Below are positions 34,712-44,525 of a stretch of DNA of 64,000 nucleotides, one piece after another. Position numbers and translations under genes: made by a program. The stretch covers positions 28,225 to 92,224 of the forward strand of contig CAZACK010000004.1 of the NCBI GenBank assembly GCA_964483455.1, given 5' to 3'. Numbering within the stretch: position 1 is the stretch's first letter; every line of letters starts with the position of its first letter. The notes under the pieces are model-generated. The model saw nothing but the letters and a program-made list of their open reading frames with translations, was not told the origin of the DNA and did not search any database. The stretch comes from CAYZJD01 sp964483455 (lineage in GTDB: Bacteria > Acidobacteriota > Terriglobia > Bryobacterales > Bryobacteraceae).

Positions 34712-34834
34712 GCGGGCGCGGAACCGGATTGTCTCCTTCGAGCTTACAGCGGAGCCTTTTTGCCGGGCAGGGGGGAGCAGAAGTGCATCCTGCCTGCCTG
34801 CCGATCCTGGCGGCGCGACGGAGCGACTCGGCGC

Positions 34835-34840
34835 TAGAAT
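34835..34840 (+). promoter_or_regulatory. Candidate -10 box of the kinase gene
   Basis: TAGAAT lies 51 bp before the GTG at 34892 in the gap between divergent genes. A clear -35 is not visible. Confidence 0.35.
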
Positions 34841-34891
34841 AATGCCAGTACAGCTACCTATGGCCCCGATCATCCGAAGGCGGCTCGGGTC

Positions 34892-37597
34892 GTGACAGGC
34901 CGCACGCTCGCGCATTACCAGATCCTCGACAAGCTCGGCGAGGGGGGAATGGGCATGGTCTACAAGGCCCACGATGCTCACCTCGACCGGCTGGTCGCCC
35001 TCAAGGTCCTGGCCGAGGACAGGGTCGCAAGCCGCGCGAGCAAGGAGCGGTTCGTGCGCGAAGCGCGCGCCGCGTCGGCTTTGAATCATCCCAACATCAT
35101 CACCATTCACGATGTGGCCAGTGAAGACGGCGCCGACTTCATCGTCATGGAGTACGTGCAGGGCCAGTCGCTGGACGCCCTGATTCCATCGGATGGACTG
35201 AAGCCGGCGGAAGCACTTCGGCTGGCGGTCCAGATCGCCGACGCGCTCGCGGCGGCGCACGTCGCCGGAATCATCCATCGCGACCTGAAGCCGGGCAACG
35301 TGATGGTAACGGAATCCGGGCAGGTGAAGGTGCTGGACTTCGGGCTGGCCAAGCAGATCGAAATGGCCGAGACCAGCGACGCGCGCCCCACCCGGACGAT
35401 AGGGCCGCAGACAGAGCAGGGGGCGATTCTCGGAACCATCGAGTACATGTCGCCCGAGCAGGCCGAAGGCAAGCCGCTGGATTTCCGGACGGACATCTTC
35501 AGTTTCGGAACGCTGCTGTACGAGATGGTGACCGGCCGCCGGGCCTTTGAGGCTGATTCCACGGCGGCTACGCTGGCCGCGCTGCTTCGCGAGAATCCCA
35601 AACTGCCGAGCCAGGTGGCGAAGGGCATCCCGCCGGAACTGGAGCGGATCATCGAGCGCTGTCTCCGAAAACAGCCGGAGAGGCGATTCCGAAGCACCTT
35701 TCATCTCAAGCTCGCCCTCGAGGACCTCGCTCACGATCTCGAGACCGGGCGGCCCACGAAGGCCGGCGGACGAGTTCAGCGTTCCGCGGCAACCCGGTGG
35801 TTGTGGCCGGCCGGCATCGTGCTGGCGGCGGCGCTGTTTGCCGCCATTTGGTGGGGCCGGCGGCCGGAGGAGGCCCCGCCGCCGTCGCCGATGACGCTGC
35901 TCACTGGCGACGCCAGCCTGTCGATCGACCCGGCGCTGTCCTCGGATGGCAAGCTGGTGGCCTATGCATCCGACCGCGCGGGAGACGGCGACCTGGACAT
36001 CTGGGTCCAACAACGGGCCGGCGGCGCGCCGATCCGGCTCACGAAAGATCCCGGGGTGGAACGTGAACCACGGTTTTCACCCGATGGGAATACCATCGTT
36101 TACCGGTCCGATCGCGACGGAGGCGGCATCTACGTTATCCCGGCGTTGGGCGGAGAAGCCCGGCTGGTGGTGAAGGAGGGTCGGAATCCGCGGTTCTCGC
36201 CGGACGGAACCGAAATCGCCTACTGGGTGGGGCGCGGTACGCGCGGCCGCGTGCAAGTGGTTCCTCTCCGCGGCGGGACGCCCCGCGATCTGCTCCCCGA
36301 AACGGACCAGGCGGCCTATCCGGTTTGGTCGCCGGACGGCAAGCACGTTCTGGTGCGGGATTTCCGCGAGCAGCAGTACGACGCGTGGGTGGTTCCGGCT
36401 GCGGGCGGCCCGGCGATCCGGACGGGATTGTATGACTACCTGCGGGAGCGCGGCTTCGAGCCATGGCAGCAGCAGGTGGTCTGGCGCTGGCTGCCCGGTG
36501 ACGTCCTGCTGTTCTCGGCGCGGCTCGGCGACAGCACGAACCTGTGGTCCATCCGGATCTCGGAGGGGTCGTGGAGGGTTACGGGAGAGGCCCGAAGGAT
36601 CACTTCGGGCGCGGGGGTGGACACGTCCGCTTCCGCTGCCGCCGGCGTAATGGCCTTCGCCAGCCAGCGGCCCAGCACCGACATCTATGCCGCGCCGCTC
36701 GAACCAAACCGGGGCGTGCTCACCGGCGAGCCGGTTCGACTCACCGAGCGCTCCTCGCCCCACGAGACGCCCTCGGTGACGGAACGCGGCGACAAAGTGG
36801 CGTATCGGGCCAGCCGGTTCGGGAGCGTGGATATCTGGCTGCTGGACCCCGCCCGCGGAAAAGATACAGCCCTCACTTCCACCGCGACAGCAGAGTGGAA
36901 CCCCGCAATCACCTGGGACGGCTCCGGTGTTATTTACTATTTCTGCGATCCGGCGGCGGATTGCCTCGGCTACCTGCTGCGCCAGGGCGAGGTCGTTCCC
37001 GAGGTACTCTGCAAAGGCTGCCGTGACCCGGCGCTGTCGCGGGACGGCGCCTGGATTCTCCATACGGACCCGGCTGTCCACGGGCTGTATCTTCAAGAAC
37101 GCGCAACCGGACGGCGCATCGCGCTTGTGCGCGACGCCCGCTACAACATCTGGCAGCCCGGGCTGGCACCCGACGGGCGGTGGGCTTCCTTTGCCACCGA
37201 GAGGGAGCGCGACACGTGCCGGGTCCACATCATTCCGGCGCGCGGCCGCGGCCCGGTGGCCGAAAGCGATTGGATCACCATCGAGGGGGGGCGTTGGAAC
37301 GACAAGCCGCGCTGGAGCCCCGACGGCAACCTGCTGTACTTCGTCTCGGATCGCGACGGCTATCTCTGCATATGGGCGCAGGATCTCGACCCGGCCACGA
37401 AACGGCCGCGTGGCGCGCCCCGGGCGGTGTACCATGCGCACGGTTCGCGGCGATCGCTCTCTAACAGCGAAGTCTCCACGCTGGAGATTTCCATCGCCCG
37501 TAACAGGCTCGTTTTCAACATGACGGAGCTGGCCGGCAGCATCTGGACGACGGCCTTACAGGAAAGCGTGGCCGAGGGGTCGCCGCCGGACCGTTGA
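34892..37597 (+). CDS. Serine/threonine protein kinase with PD40/WD40-like propeller
   Basis: A 901-residue transmembrane kinase starting at GTG. The Hanks kinase domain (about 9-280) has GEGGMGMVYKA, Lys38, HRDLKPGN (129-136), DFGLAK (149-154) and a SPEQ in the activation segment, all required residues intact. One membrane helix (about 303-321, RWLWPAGIVLAAALFAAIW) separates it from a C-terminal part of repeated TolB/PD40-type blades, seen as SSDGKLVAYASDRAGDGDLDIW, FSPDGNTIVYRSDRDGGGIY and WSPDGNLLYFVSDRDGY. The propeller would lie outside and sense a ligand. This fusion is very common in Acidobacteriota. Divergent from the Cas6-like gene. Ligand and targets are unknown. Confidence 0.93.
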   Translation: MTGRTLAHYQILDKLGEGGMGMVYKAHDAHLDRLVALKVLAEDRVASRASKERFVREARAASALNHPNIITIHDVASEDGADFIVMEYVQGQSLDALIPSDGLKPAEALRLAVQIADALAAAHVAGIIHRDLKPGNVMVTESGQVKVLDFGLAKQIEMAETSDARPTRTIGPQTEQGAILGTIEYMSPEQAEGKPLDFRTDIFSFGTLLYEMVTGRRAFEADSTAATLAALLRENPKLPSQVAKGIPPELERIIERCLRKQPERRFRSTFHLKLALEDLAHDLETGRPTKAGGRVQRSAATRWLWPAGIVLAAALFAAIWWGRRPEEAPPPSPMTLLTGDASLSIDPALSSDGKLVAYASDRAGDGDLDIWVQQRAGGAPIRLTKDPGVEREPRFSPDGNTIVYRSDRDGGGIYVIPALGGEARLVVKEGRNPRFSPDGTEIAYWVGRGTRGRVQVVPLRGGTPRDLLPETDQAAYPVWSPDGKHVLVRDFREQQYDAWVVPAAGGPAIRTGLYDYLRERGFEPWQQQVVWRWLPGDVLLFSARLGDSTNLWSIRISEGSWRVTGEARRITSGAGVDTSASAAAGVMAFASQRPSTDIYAAPLEPNRGVLTGEPVRLTERSSPHETPSVTERGDKVAYRASRFGSVDIWLLDPARGKDTALTSTATAEWNPAITWDGSGVIYYFCDPAADCLGYLLRQGEVVPEVLCKGCRDPALSRDGAWILHTDPAVHGLYLQERATGRRIALVRDARYNIWQPGLAPDGRWASFATERERDTCRVHIIPARGRGPVAESDWITIEGGRWNDKPRWSPDGNLLYFVSDRDGYLCIWAQDLDPATKRPRGAPRAVYHAHGSRRSLSNSEVSTLEISIARNRLVFNMTELAGSIWTTALQESVAEGSPPDR

Positions 37598-37617
37598 AAA
37601 GAGGCAGACCCCTCTTT
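37598..37617 (+). terminator. Weak hairpin terminator of the kinase gene
   Basis: AAAGAGG (37598-37604), loop CAGACC, CCTCTTT (37611-37617) form a 7-bp stem one base after the stop codon region. The T run is only three bases, so efficiency is doubtful. Confidence 0.4.
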
Positions 37618-37801
37618 CGCTGTGGCTAACGCCAGCCCCGCCGATCATCACCGATCCATCGGCATTCCCGCTTGCCTTGGCAGGTGTCCATCGGCACGAG
37701 ACTCTCGCCGCGGGCTATATTGGGGTTCTGGGGTTTGGCCGCATCCGCCATCAGTCCGGGCTGCGGAGCAACGCCTTCCTCCCCGAAACACCAGGGATCT
37801 T

Positions 37802-40243
37802 ATGCCGGAGAAGCCGTACAACCACACCGAAATCGAGCTGAAGTGGCACGAGCGCTGGAAACACGCGGACCTCTTCCGCGCCGAGGATCGCTCCGTGCGC
37901 CCCAAGTACTACCTGCTCGAAATGTTGCCCTACCCGAGCGGCACCCTCCACGTCGGCCACATCCGCAACTACACCATCGGCGACACGCTCGCCCGCTATA
38001 AGTGGATGCGCGGCTTCAACGTCCTGCACCCCATGGGCTGGGACGCCTTCGGCTTGCCGGCGGAGAACGCGGCGATCGAAAATAACCGGCATCCGCGCGA
38101 CTGGACGCTGGAAAACATCGCCTACATGAAGACGCAGCACCGCCGCTACGGCTTCAGCTACGACTGGGACCGCGAGATCTCCACCTGCGAACCGGAGTAC
38201 TACCGCTGGAACCAGTGGTTCTTCCTGAAGATGCTCGAGCGCGGCCTCGCCTACCGCGCGAGCGCCCTGCTGAACTGGTGCCCGAAGTGCGCCACCGTGC
38301 TCGCCAACGAGCAGGTGGAGGAGGGCTGCTGCTGGCGCCACGGCGACACCGCCGTCGAGCAGCGGCAAATGGAGCAGTGGTTCCTGAAGATCACCGCTTA
38401 CGCCGACGAGTTGCTCCGCGATCTCGGCAAGCTCGAAGGCGGCTGGCCGGAGCGCGTCATCACCATGCAGCGCAACTGGATCGGCCGTTCCGAAGGCGCC
38501 GAGGCGGATTTCCATCTCGAGGGATCCGGCGAACCGATCCGGGTGTTCACCACCCGCGTGGATACCATCTTCGGCGCGACCTGCCTGATCCTCGCCCCGG
38601 AGCACCCGTTGGTCGAAAGGCTGGTGCAGGGGGAAGCCAAGGGCCGCGTGAAGGCCATGATCGATGAGCGCGCCCGGCGCGATCCCGGCGACCTCGTCAA
38701 GGACGGCCTGTTCACCGGCCATTACGCGATCAACCCTTACAGCCGCGAGAGGATCCCTGTCTGGATCGGCAACTTCGTGCTGATGGGATACGGCACCGGC
38801 GCGATCATGGCCGTTCCCGCCCATGACGACCGCGACTTCGAGTTCTGCACGCGGTTCGGCATTCCGGTCAAGCCGGTGATCCGGCCGGTGGACGGCGAAC
38901 TGGCTGATCCCGCCGCCATGACAGGCGCGTTCACCGGCGACGGCGTGTGCGAGAACTCCGGCGAGTTCTCGGGCCTCCCGAGCGACGAAGCCCGCCGTCG
39001 CATGGGAGCGAAAGCCGAGGCCGAGGGCTTCGGCAAAGCCTCGGTAACCTATCGGCTCCGTGACTGGGGGATCTCGCGGCAGCGCTACTGGGGCACTCCG
39101 ATCCCCGTCGTCTACTGCCCGTCGTGCGGCGCGGTCCCGGTGCCGGAAAGCGAGTTGCCGGTGGTCTTGCCTCTCGACGTGAAGATCACCGGCGCCGGCG
39201 GCTCGCCGCTCGAAAACGTCCCGAACTTCGTGAAAGTCGCCTGCCCCCGCTGCGGCTCTGCGGCCAGACGGGAAACCGACACGATGGACACGTTCATCGA
39301 TTCGTCCTGGTATTTCTACCGCTACTGCGATGCGCACAACGACGAGGCGCCGTTCGATTCCGCCAGGATCGCTTATTGGTTCCCGATCGACCAGTACATC
39401 GGCGGCGTCGAGCACGCCATCCTCCACCTGATCTACTCGCGCTTCTTCACCAAGGTGATGCGCGACCTGGGGCTGATCGCCAACGACGAGCCGGCCACCC
39501 GCCTGTTCACCCAGGGCATGGTCATCAAGGACGGCTTCAAGATGTCGAAGTCCAAGGGCAACGTCGTCAGCGCCGACGAGACGGCCGAGAAGTACGGCTC
39601 GGACACCGCCCGCTTGTTCGCGCTGTTCGCCGCGCCGCCCGAAAAGGACGTGGACTGGCTGGACACAAGCGTCGAAGGTATGTACCGGTTTGCGGGCAGG
39701 GTGTACCGCTTCGTTACCCGCAACGCGGGCGCCGGCGGCGGTTCCGGCGAAGCCGACACCCGCGTCCGCCGGAGGCTGCACCAGACGATCCGCAAGGTCA
39801 CCGAAGACTTCGAGACGCGCTGGCACTTCAATACGTCCATCGCCGCCATCATGGGGCTGATGAACGAGCTGTACGCCTCCGAGGTTCAGATCTCCCGGGA
39901 CGCGATGCGCGGGACGCTCGAAACGCTCGTGCTGCTGCTGGCTCCCTTCACCCCGTACCTCGCCGAGGAAATGTGGGAGGAGCTTGGCAAGACGGGGCCG
40001 GTGTTCAAGCAATCCTGGCCGGCGTACGACTCCGAGCTGGCGAAGGAAGAGCTGGCCGAAGTCGTCGTCCAGGTCAACGGCAAGTTGCGGGGCCGGATTC
40101 ATGTGGCCTTCGGCACGCCGCGCGAGGAGCTGGAGAGCCAGGCGCGCGACGACGAAAAGGTGAAGCCGCACCTGGATGGAAGGCGGATTGTGAAGGTGAT
40201 CGTAGTGCCGGACAAGTTAGTTAATTTTGTTGTAAAGGGATAG
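37802..40243 (+). CDS. leuS: Leucyl-tRNA synthetase
   Basis: An 813-residue class I aminoacyl-tRNA synthetase that charges tRNA-Leu. The HIGH signature is in PYPSGTLHVGHIRNYTIGD, the KMSKS signature in GFKMSKSKGNVVS, and the editing domain (about 220-410) shows TTRVDTIFGATC and the tail of MAVPAHDDRDFEF. The zinc-type insertion around CPKCATVLANEQV and YCPSCGAVP is present. The start ATG at 37802 (MPEKPYNHTEIELKWHERW) fits family N-termini. The open frame upstream does not. No T-box-like leader was recognised. The Gfo/Idh gene begins five bases after its stop. Confidence 0.97.
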   Translation: MPEKPYNHTEIELKWHERWKHADLFRAEDRSVRPKYYLLEMLPYPSGTLHVGHIRNYTIGDTLARYKWMRGFNVLHPMGWDAFGLPAENAAIENNRHPRDWTLENIAYMKTQHRRYGFSYDWDREISTCEPEYYRWNQWFFLKMLERGLAYRASALLNWCPKCATVLANEQVEEGCCWRHGDTAVEQRQMEQWFLKITAYADELLRDLGKLEGGWPERVITMQRNWIGRSEGAEADFHLEGSGEPIRVFTTRVDTIFGATCLILAPEHPLVERLVQGEAKGRVKAMIDERARRDPGDLVKDGLFTGHYAINPYSRERIPVWIGNFVLMGYGTGAIMAVPAHDDRDFEFCTRFGIPVKPVIRPVDGELADPAAMTGAFTGDGVCENSGEFSGLPSDEARRRMGAKAEAEGFGKASVTYRLRDWGISRQRYWGTPIPVVYCPSCGAVPVPESELPVVLPLDVKITGAGGSPLENVPNFVKVACPRCGSAARRETDTMDTFIDSSWYFYRYCDAHNDEAPFDSARIAYWFPIDQYIGGVEHAILHLIYSRFFTKVMRDLGLIANDEPATRLFTQGMVIKDGFKMSKSKGNVVSADETAEKYGSDTARLFALFAAPPEKDVDWLDTSVEGMYRFAGRVYRFVTRNAGAGGGSGEADTRVRRRLHQTIRKVTEDFETRWHFNTSIAAIMGLMNELYASEVQISRDAMRGTLETLVLLLAPFTPYLAEEMWEELGKTGPVFKQSWPAYDSELAKEELAEVVVQVNGKLRGRIHVAFGTPREELESQARDDEKVKPHLDGRRIVKVIVVPDKLVNFVVKG

Positions 40244-40248
40244 CACTC

Positions 40249-41544
40249 ATGCAATCAAAGGAAACCAATCGCAGGGAATTCTTACTTACTACCGGCGCGA
40301 CGCTTGCGGCCACCATTCTTACCGGCCGCGCCCAGGGCGCCAACGATCGCATCGCCGCCGCCTTCATCGGCATGGGCCGGATGGGCATGGCCAACCTCGA
40401 GTACGCCATGAAGCAGCCGAGCCTGGAAGCCGTCGCCGTCTGCGACTGCTACCAGCCGCACCTGGAGGCGGCCGTCGCCAGCAGCGGCGGCAAGGCGAAA
40501 GCCGTTCGCGATTTTCGGGAGATCCTCGCCGACCGCTCGATCGACGTGGTCTGCATCTCCACGCCCGATCACTGGCACGCGTACATGACGGTGGAAGCCT
40601 GCAAAGCCGGCAAGGACGTCTACGTCGAAAAGCCGCTGTGCGTGTCGATCGACGAGGGCAAGCGGATGGTCGCCGCCGCCCGGAAGTACAACCGCGTAGT
40701 GCAGGCCGGCACGATGCAGCGCTCGGGCACGCACTTCCAACAGGCATGCGACATCGTCAGGAGCGGCAAGCTCGGCAAGATTACCTTCGTCCGGACCTGG
40801 AACTACGGGCTGGCCAAGCCGGAAGGCATCGGCAATCCCCCGGACGGCGAGCCTCCCGCCGGCCTCGACTGGGATATGTGGCTCGGCCCGGCGCCGCGCC
40901 GCGCGTTCAACAAGAACCGCTGGGGCGTGGACCCGCAGGCGTTCTCCCACTTTCGCTGGTTCTGGGATTATGCCGGCGGCATGATGAGCGACTGGGGAGT
41001 GCACTGGCTCGACATCGTGCAACTGGCGTTCAACGAAGAGATGCCGCAGTCGATCGTCGCCCTCGGCGGCAAGTACTTCCTCACCGACAACCGTGACACG
41101 CCTGACACACTACAGGTCACTTATGAGTATCCCAGCGGCTTCCTGGCGACTTATGAGAACCGCAACGCCAGCTCCATCTCCATGTTCGATCGCGGCGGCG
41201 GCATCCTGTTTCACGGCAGCAGAGGCACGCTGTACGTGGACCGGAGTTTCTACGAGGTCGTCCCGGAGCCGAAGTCCGGGCTGGAGCCGGCGCAAGTCAA
41301 GCGATCCAACGACAGCAATGCCGCCCACTGGGCCAACTTCCTGGACTGCGTGAAATCCCGCGGCAAGCCCACCAGCGACGTGGAAACCTGCTTCCGCTCG
41401 ACGGCCACCTGCCTGCTCGGCAACGTCGCCCTGCGCAGCAAGCTGCGCATCGATTGGGACGACAAATCCGGCGCCGTGCGCCAGCGCCAAGCTCGCAAGT
41501 ACCTGAAAGCCAACCATCGGAAACCCTGGAAGCTGGAAGTCTAA
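40249..41544 (+). CDS. Tat-exported Gfo/Idh/MocA family oxidoreductase
   Basis: A 431-residue NAD(P)-dependent sugar or inositol dehydrogenase-like protein. The N-terminus RREFLLTTGATLAATI is a twin-arginine signal, so it is folded with cofactor and exported. The Rossmann fold starts at IAAAFIGMGRMGMANLEYA, and VYVEKPLCVSIDEG is the EKP motif. FWDYAGGMMSDWGVHWLD is typical of the large secreted subgroup found in Acidobacteriota and Planctomycetes. An AAAGGGA ribosome site lies eight bases upstream. It follows leuS by five bases but is functionally distinct and may be co-transcribed by chance. Its substrate is unknown. Confidence 0.9.
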   Translation: MQSKETNRREFLLTTGATLAATILTGRAQGANDRIAAAFIGMGRMGMANLEYAMKQPSLEAVAVCDCYQPHLEAAVASSGGKAKAVRDFREILADRSIDVVCISTPDHWHAYMTVEACKAGKDVYVEKPLCVSIDEGKRMVAAARKYNRVVQAGTMQRSGTHFQQACDIVRSGKLGKITFVRTWNYGLAKPEGIGNPPDGEPPAGLDWDMWLGPAPRRAFNKNRWGVDPQAFSHFRWFWDYAGGMMSDWGVHWLDIVQLAFNEEMPQSIVALGGKYFLTDNRDTPDTLQVTYEYPSGFLATYENRNASSISMFDRGGGILFHGSRGTLYVDRSFYEVVPEPKSGLEPAQVKRSNDSNAAHWANFLDCVKSRGKPTSDVETCFRSTATCLLGNVALRSKLRIDWDDKSGAVRQRQARKYLKANHRKPWKLEV

Positions 41545-41582
41545 CCGACCAACCGAACAACCGAATAACCAAACAACCATGG
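41543..41582. repeat. 8-bp tandem repeat, five units, running into a start codon
   Basis: Units AACCGACC, AACCGAAC, AACCGAAT, AACCAAAC and AACCATGG follow in phase. The first overlaps the stop codon TAA of the Gfo/Idh gene (41542-41544), and the last contains the ATG (41579) of the methyltransferase. The whole ribosome-binding region of that gene is repeat, and no Shine-Dalgarno sequence is visible. Confidence 0.85.
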
Positions 41583-42394
41583 ATGTGACCAACCGCTTCG
41601 TGCTCGATTTCGCGAAGCGCGCAGGGGGCCGGATTCTCGACTACGGCTGCGGCGCGGGCGCCGTTGTGCATGCCGGACGCGCCGCCGGCCTCGACATCCA
41701 CGGCGCGGATGTTTACTACGGCGGCTCGAACGCGCGCGCCGAGGCCGAGAGAGCCGACCTGCTCGGCGATGCCATCCGCGAGATCCGCGACGGACGCATC
41801 CCGTTCGACGAAGAGTTCTTCGACGTGGTCGTCAACAATCAGGTGATGGAGCACGTTGAGGATCTCGACGCGGCGCTGGCCGAGATTGACCGGGTGCTCA
41901 AGCCCGGCGGGGTCGTGCTCAGCATCTTTCCGTCGCGTGACGTTTTCCGCGAGGGGCACATCGGCATCCCCTTTTCGCACTGGTTCGCAAAGAATTCGAC
42001 GACGCGGTTCTACTACACCCGGGCGCTGCGGTCGCTCGGGCTTGGGACCTGGAAGGAGCAGGCCCCAACCGCGCGCCAGTGGGCGCTGGACAAGCTCGCA
42101 TGGATCGACCGGTACACGTGCTACCGCAACCGCCATGAGATCCAGCGGTCCTATGATCGCCATTTCCGGAGCGAATTCCGCGAGTCCGACTACATCCGCT
42201 ACCGGCTTCGCGACAAGCGTTGGCGCGCGCCGCTGGCCAGACTGCTTGACCTGCCGCTGGTCCCGGCGCTGGCAACAACCATCTTCCGCAAGCTCGCCTT
42301 CCTGGTCATCGTCTCCCGAAAGCAGAGGCCGGGCATGCCCGGCCTCTGCACGGAGCCGCGCTCCACGCCGCAACCTCCCGGCCTGCCAAGATAG
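41579..42394 (+). CDS. SAM-dependent methyltransferase
   Basis: A 271-residue class I methyltransferase with motif I ILDYGCGAGAVV, then FDVVVNNQVMEHVEDLDAAL and DRVLKPGGVVLSIFPS. The C-terminal part (SHWFAKNSTTRFYYTRALRSLG, RDKRWRAPLA) is usual in glycan-locus methyltransferases. Its start ATG is the last unit of the 8-bp tandem repeat, so initiation may be weak or variable. The gene is seven bases before the GT4 gene and starts the second glycan cluster of the window. Confidence 0.82.
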   Translation: MDVTNRFVLDFAKRAGGRILDYGCGAGAVVHAGRAAGLDIHGADVYYGGSNARAEAERADLLGDAIREIRDGRIPFDEEFFDVVVNNQVMEHVEDLDAALAEIDRVLKPGGVVLSIFPSRDVFREGHIGIPFSHWFAKNSTTRFYYTRALRSLGLGTWKEQAPTARQWALDKLAWIDRYTCYRNRHEIQRSYDRHFRSEFRESDYIRYRLRDKRWRAPLARLLDLPLVPALATTIFRKLAFLVIVSRKQRPGMPGLCTEPRSTPQPPGLPR

Positions 42395-42401
42395 AGAACT
42401 T

Positions 42402-43525
42402 GTGAGGATCGCCTACGTCATCACGCGCGCCGACGCCGTCGGCGGCGCGAGCGTCCACGTTCGCGACCTTGCCCGGGCCATGCTCGACCGCGGGCACGAG
42501 GCCACTGTGCTCGTGGGCGGCGAGGGCCCGGTGACGGAGGAACTGGGGCGCGCCGGCGTTCCGTACCGCCCGCTGCGAACCCTGGCGCGTCCGGTGCGGC
42601 CGGTCGCCGACCTGCTCGCGATTCGGGAACTGACCGCCACGCTCCGCGACCTTCGTCCCAACCTCATTTCGACGCACACGGCCAAAGCCGGATGGATCGG
42701 CCGCGCCGCCGGCCGCCTCGCCGGCATCCCGTCGATCTACACGCCGCACGGCTGGGCGATCACGGATCGCGTCTCGGGTGCCCACGGCCCGGCATTCGCC
42801 CTGGCGGAGAGAATCGCCGCTCGTTGGGCCGGCGCGATCATCTGCGTCTGCCGCTACGAGCGGGAACTGGCGCTTGCCAGGCGCATCGCTCCGGCATCGA
42901 AGCTCCACGTCGTGCACAACGGCGTGCGCGACATCCCCGAAGCGCTCCACGCAGAGCCGGAGCGGAGCCCAGTGCGCATCGCCTCGGTGGCGCGCTTCGA
43001 GCCGCCCAAGGACCATGCGACTCTGTTGCGCGCCCTGGCGAGCCTGCGGTCGCAGCCGTGGGAGCTGGACCTCGCCGGCGACGGACCGGCGCAAGGCGCC
43101 GCCCGCGCATTGGCCGCCGAACTCGGAATCGGCGGCCGCATCCGCTTCTTGGGCTTCCAGTCCGATCCCACCGGGGTGCTGGCGAAGGCGCGGATTTTCG
43201 CGCTGTCCTCACGCTCGGAGGGCTTTCCGCGCAGCGTGCTCGAAGCGATGCGCGCCGGCCTTCCGGTGGTGGCGACCGATGTCGGCGGCGTCGCCGAAGC
43301 GGTCGAGCACGGCGCCGCCGGCCTGCTCGCACCGCGCGACGATGTCCGCGCGATGGCCGCGGCCTTGGCAGCTCTGCTCGAAGATCCCGGCTTGCGGAAA
43401 CGCTTCGGATCCGCGGCGCGTCTCGCCTATGAGAGGAAGTTCCGGCTGGAACACATGGTCAAGGGAACGCTGGCGGTCTATGGTACGTTATTGGGCAGCA
43501 GCAAGGACTCCTGGGAAACCGACCG

Positions 43526-43529
<4 letters not shown>
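42402..43529 (+). CDS. Glycosyltransferase family 4 protein
   Basis: A 375-residue GT-B transferase starting at GTG. The N-terminus VRIAYVITRADAVGGASVHVRDLARAM has the Gly-rich donor-acceptor loop, and the C-terminal domain has RSEGFPRSVLEAMRAGLPVVATDVGGV, including the EX7E phosphate-binding motif. The central HNGVRDIPEA segment is also typical. It is likely to extend a lipid-linked glycan. The frame can be read further upstream without a stop but only as a shadow of the previous gene. It overlaps the next gene by an ATGA at 43526-43529. Confidence 0.88.
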
Positions 43530-44224
<695 letters not shown>

Positions 44225-44227
<3 letters not shown>

Positions 44228-44236
44228 CCAACCGAA
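44225..44236. repeat. Short copy of the 8-bp repeat unit at a stop codon
   Basis: TAACCAACCGAAG starts at the stop codon of the sugar transferase gene and matches the units at 33690 and 41543. Only about one and a half units are present. Confidence 0.45.
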
Positions 44237-44525
44237 GCGTGATCGAGGCGGGCGGGCCTTCAGTCTCATGTTGCCCGGAGCACCGGTCCCGTGTCCCGCG
44301 CCCCTTATCTGTTCGACTGTTGGCGCTTCCAGTGGCGCGGCCCCTGGACCGCGTGCTCGACGCATGCCGAAGGCCTTTCCAAAGCGAACCGGTTGGGAGC
44401 GGGCCCCACCTGGCCAGCATGCGCCTAGTACCAGCAGGCCCGACGGGTGATTGATGGGGCCGCCCGCGCACGATACCATGAATCGATATGCTCGGAGGAT
44501 TGCTCCACACACGAGGGACGACACG

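Noticed and set aside
33752..36013. A 753-residue fused Cas6 protein reaching back to 36013
   Set aside because: Everything before about 34711 is antisense to the kinase domain and of low complexity. Only the last 319 residues fit a family.
37598..37801. T-box leader in front of leuS
   Set aside because: No T-box consensus or specifier hairpin could be read. The gap is only about 200 bp and the phylum is not a usual T-box carrier.
37751..40171. An 806-codon open frame antisense to leuS
   Set aside because: leuS has every expected motif on the other strand. This frame has no ribosome site or domain.
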